Source: an uncultured Flavobacteriaceae bacterium | GTDB taxonomy: Bacteria; Bacteroidota; Bacteroidia; Flavobacteriales; Flavobacteriaceae | Length of the DNA: 36,283 nt | Direction of reading: 5' to 3' | Assembly (NCBI GenBank): GCA_937929935.1 | Contig: CALFUL010000016.1 | Coordinates: forward strand, 1 to 36,283 | Shown here: one piece after another, positions 25,331 through 33,953 of the stretch | How the letters are laid out: each line of letters starts with the position of its first letter | How positions within the stretch are numbered: position 1 is the stretch's first letter | Position numbers and translations under genes: made by a program | Notes under the pieces: model-generated | Seen by the model: only the letters and a program-made list of their open reading frames with translations | What the model was told of the DNA's origin: nothing | The model's database searches: none

Positions 25331-26062
25331 TTAGTCATGTGTTTTAGAAGAACTTGTCACTAATCGATTAATTTCATCAAGTTCAGCTTTACTTAAATCA
25401 CGCCACTTTCCTATAGGTACATCCAAATTAATATTCATAATTCTGATGCGCTTCAGTTTTCGAACCCGATAGTCTAAATGCTCACACATACGCCTAATTT
25501 GTCGGTTTAAACCCTGGGTAAGCGTAATTTTAAAGTTGAACTCATCTATTTTTTCTACCTCACATTTTCGTGTTATGGTATCAAGAATAGGCACCCCATT
25601 CCGCATTTGATTCAAGAAATTTTCGGTTATGGGTTTGTTCACTTTAACTATGTATTCTTTTTGATGATGATTTCTGGCTCTTAGAATCTTATTGACAATA
25701 TCGCCATCATTGGTCAAGAGAATGAGTCCTTCACTGGGTTTATCAAGTCTGCCAATTGGAAAAATACGTTTGGGGTAGTTGATGAAATCTATGATATTGT
25801 CTTTTTCTACACGTGTATCTGTTGTGCAAACAATGCCAATAGGCTTGTTAAAAGCCAAATAAACATGATCTTTTTTTGGTTGCGAAATGCGTTCGCCATC
25901 TACGCGAACATCATCTCCTTCGATAATTTTTGTACCCATTTCAGGCACTTGACCGTTGATGGTTACCCTACCTTGCTCAATTAATTTATCAGCAGCACGA
26001 CGTGAGCAGTAACCTACTTCGCTGAGGTATTTGTTGATTCGGGTTTGTTTGGGTTCACTCAC
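25331..26062 (-). CDS. rluF: 23S rRNA pseudouridine synthase RluF
   Basis: The 243-residue enzyme isomerises a uridine in 23S rRNA (position 2604 in E. coli RluF). It has an N-terminal S4 domain (RINKYLSEVGYCSRRAADKL), then the RsuA/RluB catalytic domain with GRLDKPSEGLILLTNDGDI; the Asp of GRLD is the catalytic residue. NKILRARNHHQKEYIVKV and GLNRQIRRMCEHLDYRV match RluF better than RluB or RluE. It starts with GTG: a stop codon lies in frame upstream and no ATG is available. It is the third gene of the minus unit begun at 27484, 23 bp after the preceding gene, and ends before the 17-bp hairpin. Confidence 0.9.
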   Translation of the reverse strand: MSEPKQTRINKYLSEVGYCSRRAADKLIEQGRVTINGQVPEMGTKIIEGDDVRVDGERISQPKKDHVYLAFNKPIGIVCTTDTRVEKDNIIDFINYPKRIFPIGRLDKPSEGLILLTNDGDIVNKILRARNHHQKEYIVKVNKPITENFLNQMRNGVPILDTITRKCEVEKIDEFNFKITLTQGLNRQIRRMCEHLDYRVRKLKRIRIMNINLDVPIGKWRDLSKAELDEINRLVTSSSKTHD

Positions 26063-26085
26063 TTGATAAAATTAAACTATTGAAT

Positions 26086-27252
26086 TTACTTGTTAGATCT
26101 CTTTAATTCATGGGCGTAAAGTTGTCTTCCTAATTCAGCTAAAAAAGGAATGCCAACCGTTTCATATTCATAATTATCATCATTGAAAATTTGATCTTTA
26201 TTAACCAAAATGGTAGCGGTTAGCATAAACTCAACATTGTTTTTAGTATCGATGATGTACGCGCAGTCAGTAAGTGTGCCATAGGCAAAACCCACCTTGT
26301 TGTATATTTTAATATGCTCCGGAATGGTTTCTTTGCTATCGCCGTACATAAAGAATTTGCAATAGCCATCATAATAAGTGGCCCCATCATAACCTACTTT
26401 TCTAGGTACGGTGTGCATGCTTTTTAATAATTGTGCACTTTGTGCCCCACTCAAATTAAATTGTTTTTCTTTTTCATAATTCTCAGGAAAAATGACACGC
26501 TTCAATACCTCATGTTGAGAAGTAATAGGATAATAATTTTTTAAGCCGAAATCAAAAGGTTCATTGATGAGTTCATCATTTTGATAATACCCCTTGCCTT
26601 TCTCAGTACCTTGTAATTCTAAACTTTCAGCAAAGGTGTTAGTAGTGCCATTAAGCACTGCAGTGGTACTGTCATTTAAATAAATGATGAGGGGTTTGGT
26701 TGCCATATCATCAGTGTGATAACCCAATCTATGTGCTAAGCGAAAGTTTGAGATTCCTTTTGATTTGAGACTTTTGTTAATGGCATCTTGACCTAAAAAT
26801 TCAACCATTCTATTATTAGCTTGGTTATCACTGACTGAAAAAATTTCTGAGATTGCATTTCTAAAAGTAGTTTCTACTGAATCTCCTTCAACATAAAAAC
26901 GCGTGTCTAAATTAAGGGTGTCAATGGTATTCAATTTTTCAAGGGCCAAAACAGCAGTCGGAAATTTTACCGTACTCGCCGGATAAAAGTAAATAGAGTC
27001 ATTAACTTGAAATTCATAATCAGTAAAAATTATTTCGTTTTCCTTTCGGTCAATTTGACTAAAAACAATTTGAAGCTCATGATTTTCAAGGCTATCAATT
27101 ACCTTTTTTATCTTTTCATTTTTAGAAGCAAGTACCATTTTTAATGGTTCTTTCGAAAGTGTATCATTTTTACATGACAAAAAAATTGACATGCTGAATA
27201 CACTAAGTGTAATTAAAAATCTATAGTTCAACAAAGGTTTATTGAGGTTCAT
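26086..27252 (-). CDS. Class A beta-lactamase-fold serine hydrolase, lipoprotein
   Basis: The 388-residue protein has a lipoprotein signal ending FLSC (Cys27). The serine penicillin-recognising motifs are SxxK at 93-96 (STVK), SDN at 141-143 and KVG at 319-321 in place of KTG/KSG. This places it in the serine beta-lactamase/DD-peptidase superfamily, but the KVG variant, lipid anchor and longer C-terminus make a classic secreted beta-lactamase less likely. A periplasmic-side or surface hydrolase of unknown substrate fits better; resistance should not be assumed. The ATG lies inside the end of the 81-residue upstream gene (14-nt overlap), indicating coupled translation. rluF follows 23 bp later. 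Confidence 0.8.
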   Translation of the reverse strand: MNLNKPLLNYRFLITLSVFSMSIFLSCKNDTLSKEPLKMVLASKNEKIKKVIDSLENHELQIVFSQIDRKENEIIFTDYEFQVNDSIYFYPASTVKFPTAVLALEKLNTIDTLNLDTRFYVEGDSVETTFRNAISEIFSVSDNQANNRMVEFLGQDAINKSLKSKGISNFRLAHRLGYHTDDMATKPLIIYLNDSTTAVLNGTTNTFAESLELQGTEKGKGYYQNDELINEPFDFGLKNYYPITSQHEVLKRVIFPENYEKEKQFNLSGAQSAQLLKSMHTVPRKVGYDGATYYDGYCKFFMYGDSKETIPEHIKIYNKVGFAYGTLTDCAYIIDTKNNVEFMLTATILVNKDQIFNDDNYEYETVGIPFLAELGRQLYAHELKRSNK

Positions 27253-27484
27253 ACACTTCTGCTCTATGAGGTTTTAAGGCATCGCGTAAAACAGGAATTT
27301 GAACTTCATTGATGATCATATATGCATAGCTATGCATATCATTAACATGTTTGCAGCCCGTAATGTTTAAGTCTAATGCTTCAATTTCAATATACTCTTT
27401 AAGATGTATTTCATGATGCTCAGCAGTTTTAGATGCAGCAGGGCCGCGAAAATCCCAAATAATTTTAATTTTTCTATTTTGCAT
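27239..27484 (-). CDS. Conserved 81-residue protein of unknown function
   Basis: This soluble protein has no signal peptide or membrane segment. It is rich in His and Glu (KTAEHHEIHLKEY near residue 19) and contains IIWDFRGPAA and, near the C-terminus, VLRDALKPHRAEVY. I recall similar short proteins in other flavobacteria but no function. A His-rich patch may bind metal; this is a guess. The stop lies 14 nt inside the following lipoprotein hydrolase gene, so both are translated from one transcript. A promoter lies 11 nt upstream of the ATG (27498-27525). Confidence 0.75.
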   Translation of the reverse strand: MQNRKIKIIWDFRGPAASKTAEHHEIHLKEYIEIEALDLNITGCKHVNDMHSYAYMIINEVQIPVLRDALKPHRAEVYEPQ

Positions 27485-27497
27485 GCATTGATTTTAT

Positions 27498-27525
27498 CAA
27501 AACTAGATAGGCTGCTAATTTACAA
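27498..27525 (-). promoter_or_regulatory. Bacteroidota-type promoter for the 81-aa/hydrolase/rluF unit
   Basis: On the minus strand TTG (27523-27525) is followed after 17 nt by TAGTTTTG (27498-27505), matching TAnnTTTG. The predicted leader is about 11 nt. It is back-to-back with the plus-strand promoter at 27570-27600. Confidence 0.55.
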
Positions 27526-27569
27526 TATAATTGAGCGACTCTAAAAAATGATGTCTTAGGTAATTGTAA

Positions 27570-27600
27570 TTTGTGCAACCTACTTATATTGTTATTTTTG
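27570..27600 (+). promoter_or_regulatory. Consensus Bacteroidota promoter for the PPIase/surA/moxR operon
   Basis: TTTG at 27570-27573, exactly 19 nt, then TATTTTTG at 27593-27600 fit the Bacteroidota sigma consensus in full. The expected transcription start falls at about 27603, two or three bases before the ATG at 27605, which would make the message almost leaderless. Confidence 0.75.
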
Positions 27601-27604
27601 CCAG

Positions 27605-28492
27605 ATGTTTAAATTAATTTTAAAAACGGATTTTAGAGTAGTCGCCTTTTTGGGTATACTTTTTCTTTTAGTTTCTTGTGGTAACATTTTAAAAGATGAT
27701 GCTGATAATGCTCCTCTAGCAAGAGTAGGTGAAGACTATTTATATAAAGAAGATATCAGACCCTTATTACGTGACGGAATTTCAAAAGAAGATAGTTTGT
27801 CTTTTGTAACCAATTATATTAACAACTGGGCTTCTAAAAAGTTGTTGCTTTCAAAGGCGAAGTTAAATTTACCTAAAGAAAAGGTAGAAGATTTTGATGA
27901 GCTCGTATCTAATTACCGTGAAGATTTATATACCCAAGCTTATAAAGAAGCTTTGGTTGCACAAAGTGAAGATACTTTGGTAAGTAAAGAACAAATGCAA
28001 GTTTTTTACGAACAAGAAAAAATGAACTTTAGGTTGAAAGAGCGATTGGTAAGATTTAGATTTATTCAAATTCCAAAAGCCTTTTTAAATAAGACCACCG
28101 TCAAAAGAAAGTTGCAAAACTTTGACAGTGATGATAAAGTTTATTTAGATTCCATTTCTGTACAATTCAAGAAGTTCAGTTTCAATGATTCAATATGGGT
28201 GCTTGCTTCAAGGGTGTTTAAAGAAATTCCGCCTTTGAATGTTAATAATCAAAAAAGGTACTTAAAAAAATCACAATTTTTTGAATTGGAGGATGCTTTG
28301 GGGGTATATTTGGCTCAGGTTACAGAGGTTTTACAAGTCAATGACATTGCACCGCTTTCTTACATCGAGCCAACAATAAAACAAGTGCTCTTAAATAGAC
28401 GTAAGATTGATTACTTAAGAAAGTTAGAAACAGAAGTTATTGACGAAGCCATAAAAGACAAAGAATTTCAAGTTTATGTACAAGAAAATTAA
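27605..28492 (+). CDS. PpiC/SurA-like periplasmic lipoprotein without a rotamase domain
   Basis: The 295-residue protein has a lipoprotein signal ending LLVSC (Cys25). The following part resembles the SurA N-terminal chaperone region: ARVGEDYLYKEDI near the start, then helices with VTNYINNWASKKLLLSKA. A YEQEKMNFRLKERLVRFRFI segment corresponds to the start of a parvulin domain, but the full rotamase fold is not clear. It is likely a periplasmic chaperone for outer-membrane proteins, lipid-anchored. It overlaps the SurA-like gene by 17 nt, a strong sign of co-translation. Its own promoter lies at 27570-27600. Confidence 0.72.
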   Translation: MFKLILKTDFRVVAFLGILFLLVSCGNILKDDADNAPLARVGEDYLYKEDIRPLLRDGISKEDSLSFVTNYINNWASKKLLLSKAKLNLPKEKVEDFDELVSNYREDLYTQAYKEALVAQSEDTLVSKEQMQVFYEQEKMNFRLKERLVRFRFIQIPKAFLNKTTVKRKLQNFDSDDKVYLDSISVQFKKFSFNDSIWVLASRVFKEIPPLNVNNQKRYLKKSQFFELEDALGVYLAQVTEVLQVNDIAPLSYIEPTIKQVLLNRRKIDYLRKLETEVIDEAIKDKEFQVYVQEN

Positions 28493-29930
28493 AAGTATCG
28501 TTACCTCCTTTTTTTTAATAGGATGCTGTTTAAGTTCAATAGCTCAGGTAGGCGAAGCTACCAATGACTCAATTGCGATTACTTCAGCACAGGAGGCTAT
28601 TGATAGTGTCAAAATTGAACCTGTCAAAAAGGAATTCAAAAGAACCAAATTAGATGGTATTTCAGCCGTAATTGGTGATTATGTGATTTTAGAATCAGAT
28701 ATTGAAAAAACATTAATTGATCTTAGAAATCAAGGTGCTTCAACTGAAGATGTTACGCGCTGTGGTTTATTAGGTAAATTGATGGAAGATCGATTATACG
28801 CCCACCAAGCAGTTCAAGATAGTATTTTAGTATCAGATGATGAGGTAAATGCAACAGGTGATAAACAATTACAATCATTGGTACAGCAAATTGGCGATAT
28901 CAAAAAGGTTTTAAAATACTATAACAAAGAGAGCGAAGCTGAATTTAGAGATGAGCTTTATAAGATTAACAAGCTCAGAATGCTGTCAGAACGTATGCAG
29001 CAAAGTATAGTTTCAGAAATTGATGTCACACCTGAAGAAGTACGTCAATTTTATAATAAAATTGCTGAAGATGAGCGTCCAGTATTTGGTGCAGAAATGG
29101 AGATAGCCCAAATTGTTAAAGAGCCAAAACCCACAGAAGATGAGCGGCAAAAAGCCATTGATAAATTAGATAAAATACGATCTGATGTGCTTGATAATGA
29201 TGCCAGTTTCAGTGTAAAAGCGATTTTGTATTCTGAAGATCCTGGTTCAAAACCAAAAGGTGGTTTGTATGAAGGTATTACCAAAGAAACAGGCTTTGTA
29301 AAAGAATTTAAAGATGCCGCTTTTAGCTTGAATGAGGGCGAAGTATCTGAACCTTTTGAAACCACATTTGGGTTTCATATTATGATGGTCGAGAAAATTA
29401 GAGGTCAAGAAAGAGATGTGCGTCACATACTAGTAATTCCAAAAATATCTGATAAAGCCCTAGAGAATCTAAAAGTTGAATTAGACAGTATTCGTTCTCA
29501 AATCATTGAAGGTAAATATACTTTTGCTGATGCCGCAAAAAACTTCTCAGATGAAAAAGAAACTAAATTTGATGGCGGACAATTAAGAAACCCCGTAACG
29601 CTTGATTCTCGATTTGAATTGACTAAGATGGATCCCTCATTATACAATCAGGTAAGAAATCTGAAAGATGACGAAATTTCATATCCTATTATAGAAGAAG
29701 ATCCTCGTGGCGGTCCACCAAAATATAAACTATTAAAAATAACCAATCGTTATGATGAGCACACAGCAGATTTTTCAAAAGATTACACTAAAATTCAGCA
29801 ATTAGCAAAAACAGAGAAACAATTTAACGCCATCAAAGAATGGATGGAGGAACATATTCGTGATACCTATATTACTATTAATGAAGGTAATAAAGATTGC
29901 GAATTTGCAAATAATTGGGTAAAGGAATAA
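28476..29930 (+). CDS. SurA-like peptidyl-prolyl cis-trans isomerase
   Basis: The 484-residue exported protein has a signal peptide (about residues 1-23; LIGC could act as a lipobox, so the anchor is uncertain). A SurA N-terminal chaperone region follows (LDGISAVIGDYVILESDIEKTL), then parvulin-type rotamase domains. The first covers about residues 200-305 (AEMEIAQIV, GGLYEGI, FETTFGFHIMMVEKIRG) and the second about 310-420 (RDVRHILVIP, FADAAKNFSDE, GGQLRNP). SurA escorts unfolded outer-membrane proteins through the periplasm. It starts inside the preceding gene and is followed by moxR after 5 bp. Confidence 0.9.
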   Translation: MYKKIKSIVTSFFLIGCCLSSIAQVGEATNDSIAITSAQEAIDSVKIEPVKKEFKRTKLDGISAVIGDYVILESDIEKTLIDLRNQGASTEDVTRCGLLGKLMEDRLYAHQAVQDSILVSDDEVNATGDKQLQSLVQQIGDIKKVLKYYNKESEAEFRDELYKINKLRMLSERMQQSIVSEIDVTPEEVRQFYNKIAEDERPVFGAEMEIAQIVKEPKPTEDERQKAIDKLDKIRSDVLDNDASFSVKAILYSEDPGSKPKGGLYEGITKETGFVKEFKDAAFSLNEGEVSEPFETTFGFHIMMVEKIRGQERDVRHILVIPKISDKALENLKVELDSIRSQIIEGKYTFADAAKNFSDEKETKFDGGQLRNPVTLDSRFELTKMDPSLYNQVRNLKDDEISYPIIEEDPRGGPPKYKLLKITNRYDEHTADFSKDYTKIQQLAKTEKQFNAIKEWMEEHIRDTYITINEGNKDCEFANNWVKE

Positions 29931-29935
29931 TCAAT

Positions 29936-30889
29936 ATGTCAGACGTAGCTGCAGTAGAAAATCTTGTTCAAAAGCACCAAGAATTAAAGCAAGAGATTGC
30001 TAAAATTATTGTGGGTCAAAATGAAGTGATTGACCAAATTTTGTTAGGCATATATACAGGCGGTCACGCACTACTTATTGGTGTGCCAGGTTTGGCAAAA
30101 ACCTTAATGGTCAATACAATTGCGCAAACTTTAGGTTTAGATTTCAAGCGTATTCAGTTTACGCCAGATTTAATGCCCAGTGATATATTGGGTAGTGAAG
30201 TACTTGATCAAAACAGAAGTTTTAAATTCATCAAAGGCCCAATATTCTCAAATATTATTCTTGCCGATGAAATTAATAGAACACCTCCAAAAACTCAGGC
30301 TGCTTTATTAGAAGCGATGCAAGAAAGGGCCGTAACTATTGCGGGTAAGCAGTACAAATTAGAACTGCCTTATTTTGTTTTAGCTACTCAAAATCCGATT
30401 GAGCAAGAAGGTACGTACCCATTACCTGAGGCACAGTTAGACCGTTTCATGTTTGCTATTGAATTGAAATACCCTTCAATTGAAGAAGAAATTGAGGTAG
30501 TTAAAAAAACTACTGATGATAGAACCACTTCAGTAAATACCATTTTTAATGCTGAAGAAATATTACAAATTCAACAATTAGTACGTCGTGTACCAGTGCC
30601 TGAAAAGGTAATTGAATATGCTGTAAATCTTGTTAATAGTACACGACCAGGAATGGTTACTGCAACTGATTTTGTTAAACAATATATTGACTGGGGCGCC
30701 GGCCCCAGAGCTTCTCAAAATTTAGTTTTAGCAGCAAAGGCAAATGCCGTTGTTAATGGTAAATTCTCGCCAGATATTGAAGATGTAAAGGCCGTAGCGT
30801 TGGGCATCCTTAGACATCGAATTATTAAAAATTATAAAGCTGAAGCAGAAGGTATTTCTGAGGAGGATATCATCACGCAATTACTTTAG
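29936..30889 (+). CDS. MoxR-family AAA+ ATPase
   Basis: The 317-residue cytoplasmic ATPase starts at the ATG at 29936 (MSDVAAVENLV); a TTG seven codons earlier is possible but would overlap surA. It has Walker A GVPGLAKT, Walker B IILADEINRTPPKTQAALLE, sensor-1 ATQNPIEQEGTYPLPEAQLD, and a C-terminal lid with WGAGPRASQNL. MoxR proteins act as chaperones, usually with a DUF58 and VWA-domain partner encoded next door. No such partner follows here. It is the last gene of the surA operon, and aconitase has a separate promoter. The link with periplasmic folding is positional only. Confidence 0.92.
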   Translation: MSDVAAVENLVQKHQELKQEIAKIIVGQNEVIDQILLGIYTGGHALLIGVPGLAKTLMVNTIAQTLGLDFKRIQFTPDLMPSDILGSEVLDQNRSFKFIKGPIFSNIILADEINRTPPKTQAALLEAMQERAVTIAGKQYKLELPYFVLATQNPIEQEGTYPLPEAQLDRFMFAIELKYPSIEEEIEVVKKTTDDRTTSVNTIFNAEEILQIQQLVRRVPVPEKVIEYAVNLVNSTRPGMVTATDFVKQYIDWGAGPRASQNLVLAAKANAVVNGKFSPDIEDVKAVALGILRHRIIKNYKAEAEGISEEDIITQLL

Positions 30890-30980
30890 TAATTTTCCGC
30901 TTAATATTTTATTAAATCCGCAATATTAGTACTTCAGTTTTGTTATACAGATGAAGAAAGATTATCTGTTCTTCAAATAT

Positions 30981-31011
30981 TTTAGTAAAACCTCTTATTT
31001 CCGTAATTTTG
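30981..31011 (+). promoter_or_regulatory. Bacteroidota-type promoter of aconitase
   Basis: TAATTTTG at 31004-31011 matches TAnnTTTG, with TTTA (one mismatch to TTTG) at the expected 19-nt spacing, 30981-30984. The predicted leader is about 29 nt. Confidence 0.6.
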
Positions 31012-31042
31012 TAGAAATAAGTTAATTCAAAATTTACAATAG

Positions 31043-33316
31043 ATGGCATTTGATATTAATATGATTAAAGACGTTTATGCTTCAATGGCTGAACGTGTTG
31101 ACAAAGCGCGTGAAGTTGTTGGTAAGCCCCTAACCTTAGCAGAAAAAATTCTTTACGCTCACTTATGGGACGGTACACCGTCAAAAGCATTTGTTAGAGG
31201 AAAAGATTATGTTGATTTTGCGCCGGATCGTATTGCGTGTCAAGATGCTACAGCTCAAATGGCATTGTTGCAGTTTATGCAAGCAGGGAAGCCGAAAGTT
31301 GCAGTACCCACTACAGTGCATTGTGATCACTTGATTCAAGCAAAAAGTGGCGCTATAGCTGATTTAAAATCTGCAAATAACACAAGTGCAGAGGTTTTTA
31401 ACTTTTTAGAATCTGTATCAAATAAATACGGAATAGGTTTTTGGAAGCCAGGAGCAGGTATTATTCATCAAGTGGTATTAGAGAACTATGCTTTTCCAGG
31501 TGGAATGATGATTGGTACTGATTCACATACGGTAAACGCAGGTGGATTAGGAATGGTAGCTATTGGAGTAGGTGGTGCTGATGCCGTTGATGTTATGGCA
31601 GGAATGGCATGGGAACTTAAATTTCCTAAATTAATTGGTGTTAAGTTAACCGGAACTATTTCTGGTTGGACAGCACCAAAAGATGTGATTTTAAAAGTTG
31701 CTGAAATTCTTACTGCAAAAGGAGGAACAGATGCAATTGTTGAATATTTTGGCCCAGGTGCAATTTCTTTATCATGTACGGGTAAAGGAACTATTTGTAA
31801 TATGGGTGCTGAGATTGGAGCGACAACTTCAACATTTGGTTATGATGAGTCAATGGAACGTTACTTACGTGCTACTGATAGAGCTGATGTTGCAGATGCA
31901 GCGAACCAAGTAAAAGAATATTTAACGGGTGATTCAGAGGTTTATGCAAACCCTGAAACTTATTTTGATCAAGTAATTGAAATAAATTTAACTGAACTTA
32001 ATCCATTATTAAACGGTCCGTTTACGCCAGATTTATCAACAGCTGTTGGTACTGATATGACAGAAAAGGCAACAAAGAATGAATGGCCACTTCAAGTAGA
32101 ATGGGGTCTGATTGGTTCTTGTACAAATTCATCTTATGAAGATTTATCAAGAGCTTCTTCTATTGCGCAACAAGCTTTAGATAAAGGTGTAAAAATGAAA
32201 TCTGAATTAGGTATTAACCCTGGTTCTGAGCAAGTACGTTATACAGCTGAAAGAGATGGTATTCTTGGTGTTTTTGAGCAGTTAGACGCAAAAATATTTA
32301 CAAACGCTTGTGGGCCATGTATTGGGCAATGGGCAAGATATAGTGATCCTAAAAATGCACCAAAGAATAGTATTGTGCACTCTTTTAATAGAAACTTTGC
32401 AAAACGAGCTGATGGAAACCCTAATACGCATGCATTTGTAGCTTCTCCTGAGATAACAGCTGCAATTGCAATAGCAGGTCGTTTAGATTTTAATCCGATG
32501 ACAGACACTTTGATTAGTGAAAATGGAGAGGAAGTTAAATTTGATGAACCAACAGGGTGGGAGTTACCTCCAAAAGGATTCGAAGTTGAAGATGCAGGTT
32601 TCCTAGCGCCAGATGAAGATGGTTCAGGTGTTGTAGTAAAAGTTGCTGGTGATTCAGAACGTATACAATTACTAGAGCCTTTTGTTCCAATTGTAGATAG
32701 TGAATTAAAAGAGGCAAAATTATTAATTAAGGCTTTTGGTAAATGTACCACAGATCACATTTCAATGGCCGGCCCATGGTTACGTTATAGAGGTCATTTA
32801 GATAATATTTCTAATAACTGTTTGATTGGTGCTGTGAATGCATTTAACAAGAAAACAAATTTTGTTAAGAGTCAATTAACAGGTGAATATGGTGGTGTGC
32901 CAGATACACAAAGGGCATACAAAGCAAAAGGAATAAAAACATTAGTTGTAGGTGATCATAATTACGGCGAAGGTTCTTCGCGTGAACATGCTGCCATGGA
33001 ACCAAGACATTTAGGTGTTGCTGCTGTGATTGTAAAATCTTTTGCACGTATTCATGAAACTAATTTGAAGAAGCAAGGTATGTTAGGCTTAACTTTTTCA
33101 AATGAGAGCGATTATGACCTAATTCAAGAAGATGATACCTTCAACTTTGTAGATATCGCTGATTTTGCTCCTGGTAAGCAGTTAACCATTGAGATTACCC
33201 ATGCAGATGGTAGTTCAGATACTATAAGCGTAAATCACACCTATAATGAAGCGCAGATTGGTTGGTACCGAGAAGGTTCTGCCTTGAATGTAATCAAGAG
33301 AGAAAACGCATCTTAA
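31043..33316 (+). CDS. acn: Aconitate hydratase (mitochondrial-type)
   Basis: Aconitase interconverts citrate and isocitrate in the TCA cycle. The 757-residue protein has the family layout and length of the mitochondrial/AcnA branch. The [4Fe-4S] ligands are Cys359 ([12 protein letters not shown]) and Cys423/Cys426 (ACGPCIGQW). The swivel domain follows at about 560-757, with [20 protein letters not shown] and [20 protein letters not shown]. The start is ATG and no paralogue is in the window. It is monocistronic, between its own promoter and the terminator at 33341-33371. Confidence 0.97.
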   Translation: MAFDINMIKDVYASMAERVDKAREVVGKPLTLAEKILYAHLWDGTPSKAFVRGKDYVDFAPDRIACQDATAQMALLQFMQAGKPKVAVPTTVHCDHLIQAKSGAIADLKSANNTSAEVFNFLESVSNKYGIGFWKPGAGIIHQVVLENYAFPGGMMIGTDSHTVNAGGLGMVAIGVGGADAVDVMAGMAWELKFPKLIGVKLTGTISGWTAPKDVILKVAEILTAKGGTDAIVEYFGPGAISLSCTGKGTICNMGAEIGATTSTFGYDESMERYLRATDRADVADAANQVKEYLTGDSEVYANPETYFDQVIEINLTELNPLLNGPFTPDLSTAVGTDMTEKATKNEWPLQVEWGLIGSCTNSSYEDLSRASSIAQQALDKGVKMKSELGINPGSEQVRYTAERDGILGVFEQLDAKIFTNACGPCIGQWARYSDPKNAPKNSIVHSFNRNFAKRADGNPNTHAFVASPEITAAIAIAGRLDFNPMTDTLISENGEEVKFDEPTGWELPPKGFEVEDAGFLAPDEDGSGVVVKVAGDSERIQLLEPFVPIVDSELKEAKLLIKAFGKCTTDHISMAGPWLRYRGHLDNISNNCLIGAVNAFNKKTNFVKSQLTGEYGGVPDTQRAYKAKGIKTLVVGDHNYGEGSSREHAAMEPRHLGVAAVIVKSFARIHETNLKKQGMLGLTFSNESDYDLIQEDDTFNFVDIADFAPGKQLTIEITHADGSSDTISVNHTYNEAQIGWYREGSALNVIKRENAS

Positions 33317-33340
33317 GAAGTGCGAAATATAATAATCATA

Positions 33341-33371
33341 AAAAACTCCTGATTTATTCAGGAGTTTTTTT
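33341..33371 (+). terminator. Intrinsic terminator of aconitase
   Basis: A 12-bp perfect stem (aaaaactcctga / tcaggagttttt) with a 5-nt loop is followed by T residues, 24 bp after the stop codon. Confidence 0.9.
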
Positions 33372-33398
33372 AGTTTTGAACGTAACCTAAAATCGTAA

Positions 33399-33953
33399 AT
33401 GAAAAGAAGTACATTTTATACATTATCTGTAATTGTTATCGTGTTATCTTTTTTTGTAACTCCTTTAGGCGATTTTAGTAAAGAGCAATTGAACAAATTG
33501 TTTGCGGCTAGCCCTACTATCATTAGTGCTGAGAATCAAGGTAAGATTGATTCGTATGATTGGAAACTTAAAAGGGCAGATTGGAGCTACTTCAATTTTG
33601 AAGAAGCAAAGAATCAGGTGGTTTTTATTAACTTTTGGGCATCGTGGCACTTGCCTTCTAGAGCTCAATTAGATGACGTACAAGAGCTTTTTGACCATTA
33701 TGGCAATAGTGTTAAGTTTTATATTATAACTAATGAAGAGCGTGAGTTACCCGAGGAAATGATGATTAGAAAAGGCTACACTTTTCCGATTACTTATGAA
33801 ATTATCGACAACGCAAGTCCTTTAAAAATTCTGAAACCTTCAGGTTCTTATCTTCTTGATAAAAAAGGAAACATTGTAATGCATCAAACTGCAATTGCTG
33901 ATTGGGATAATGATAAAGTTTACAATTTAATTGACCAATTATTAGCGGAGTAA
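33399..33953 (+). CDS. TlpA-like thioredoxin-fold protein without redox cysteines
   Basis: The 184-residue protein has an N-terminal signal/anchor (about residues 1-22) and then a TlpA/thioredoxin-like domain. The strand VVFINFWASW is followed by HLPSRAQL where thioredoxins have the WCxPC motif, so His84 and Ser87 replace the two cysteines; the protein has no cysteine at all. Pro at the later cis-proline region and SYLLDKKGNIV near residue 150 fit the fold. It cannot perform dithiol exchange. A non-redox periplasmic role is inferred. A TAGTTTTG box (33371-33378) lies 20 bp upstream of the ATG, without a good -33 element. Confidence 0.78.
   Translation: MKRSTFYTLSVIVIVLSFFVTPLGDFSKEQLNKLFAASPTIISAENQGKIDSYDWKLKRADWSYFNFEEAKNQVVFINFWASWHLPSRAQLDDVQELFDHYGNSVKFYIITNEERELPEEMMIRKGYTFPITYEIIDNASPLKILKPSGSYLLDKKGNIVMHQTAIADWDNDKVYNLIDQLLAE

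Noticed and set aside
26086..27252. Acquired antibiotic-resistance beta-lactamase
   Set aside because: The KVG motif, lipid anchor and unusual length, with no mobile-element context, argue for a native hydrolase.
32239..32751. 170-codon antisense frame inside aconitase
   Set aside because: It is a shadow of the aconitase coding frame, with low-complexity Ser/Pro content and no family resemblance.
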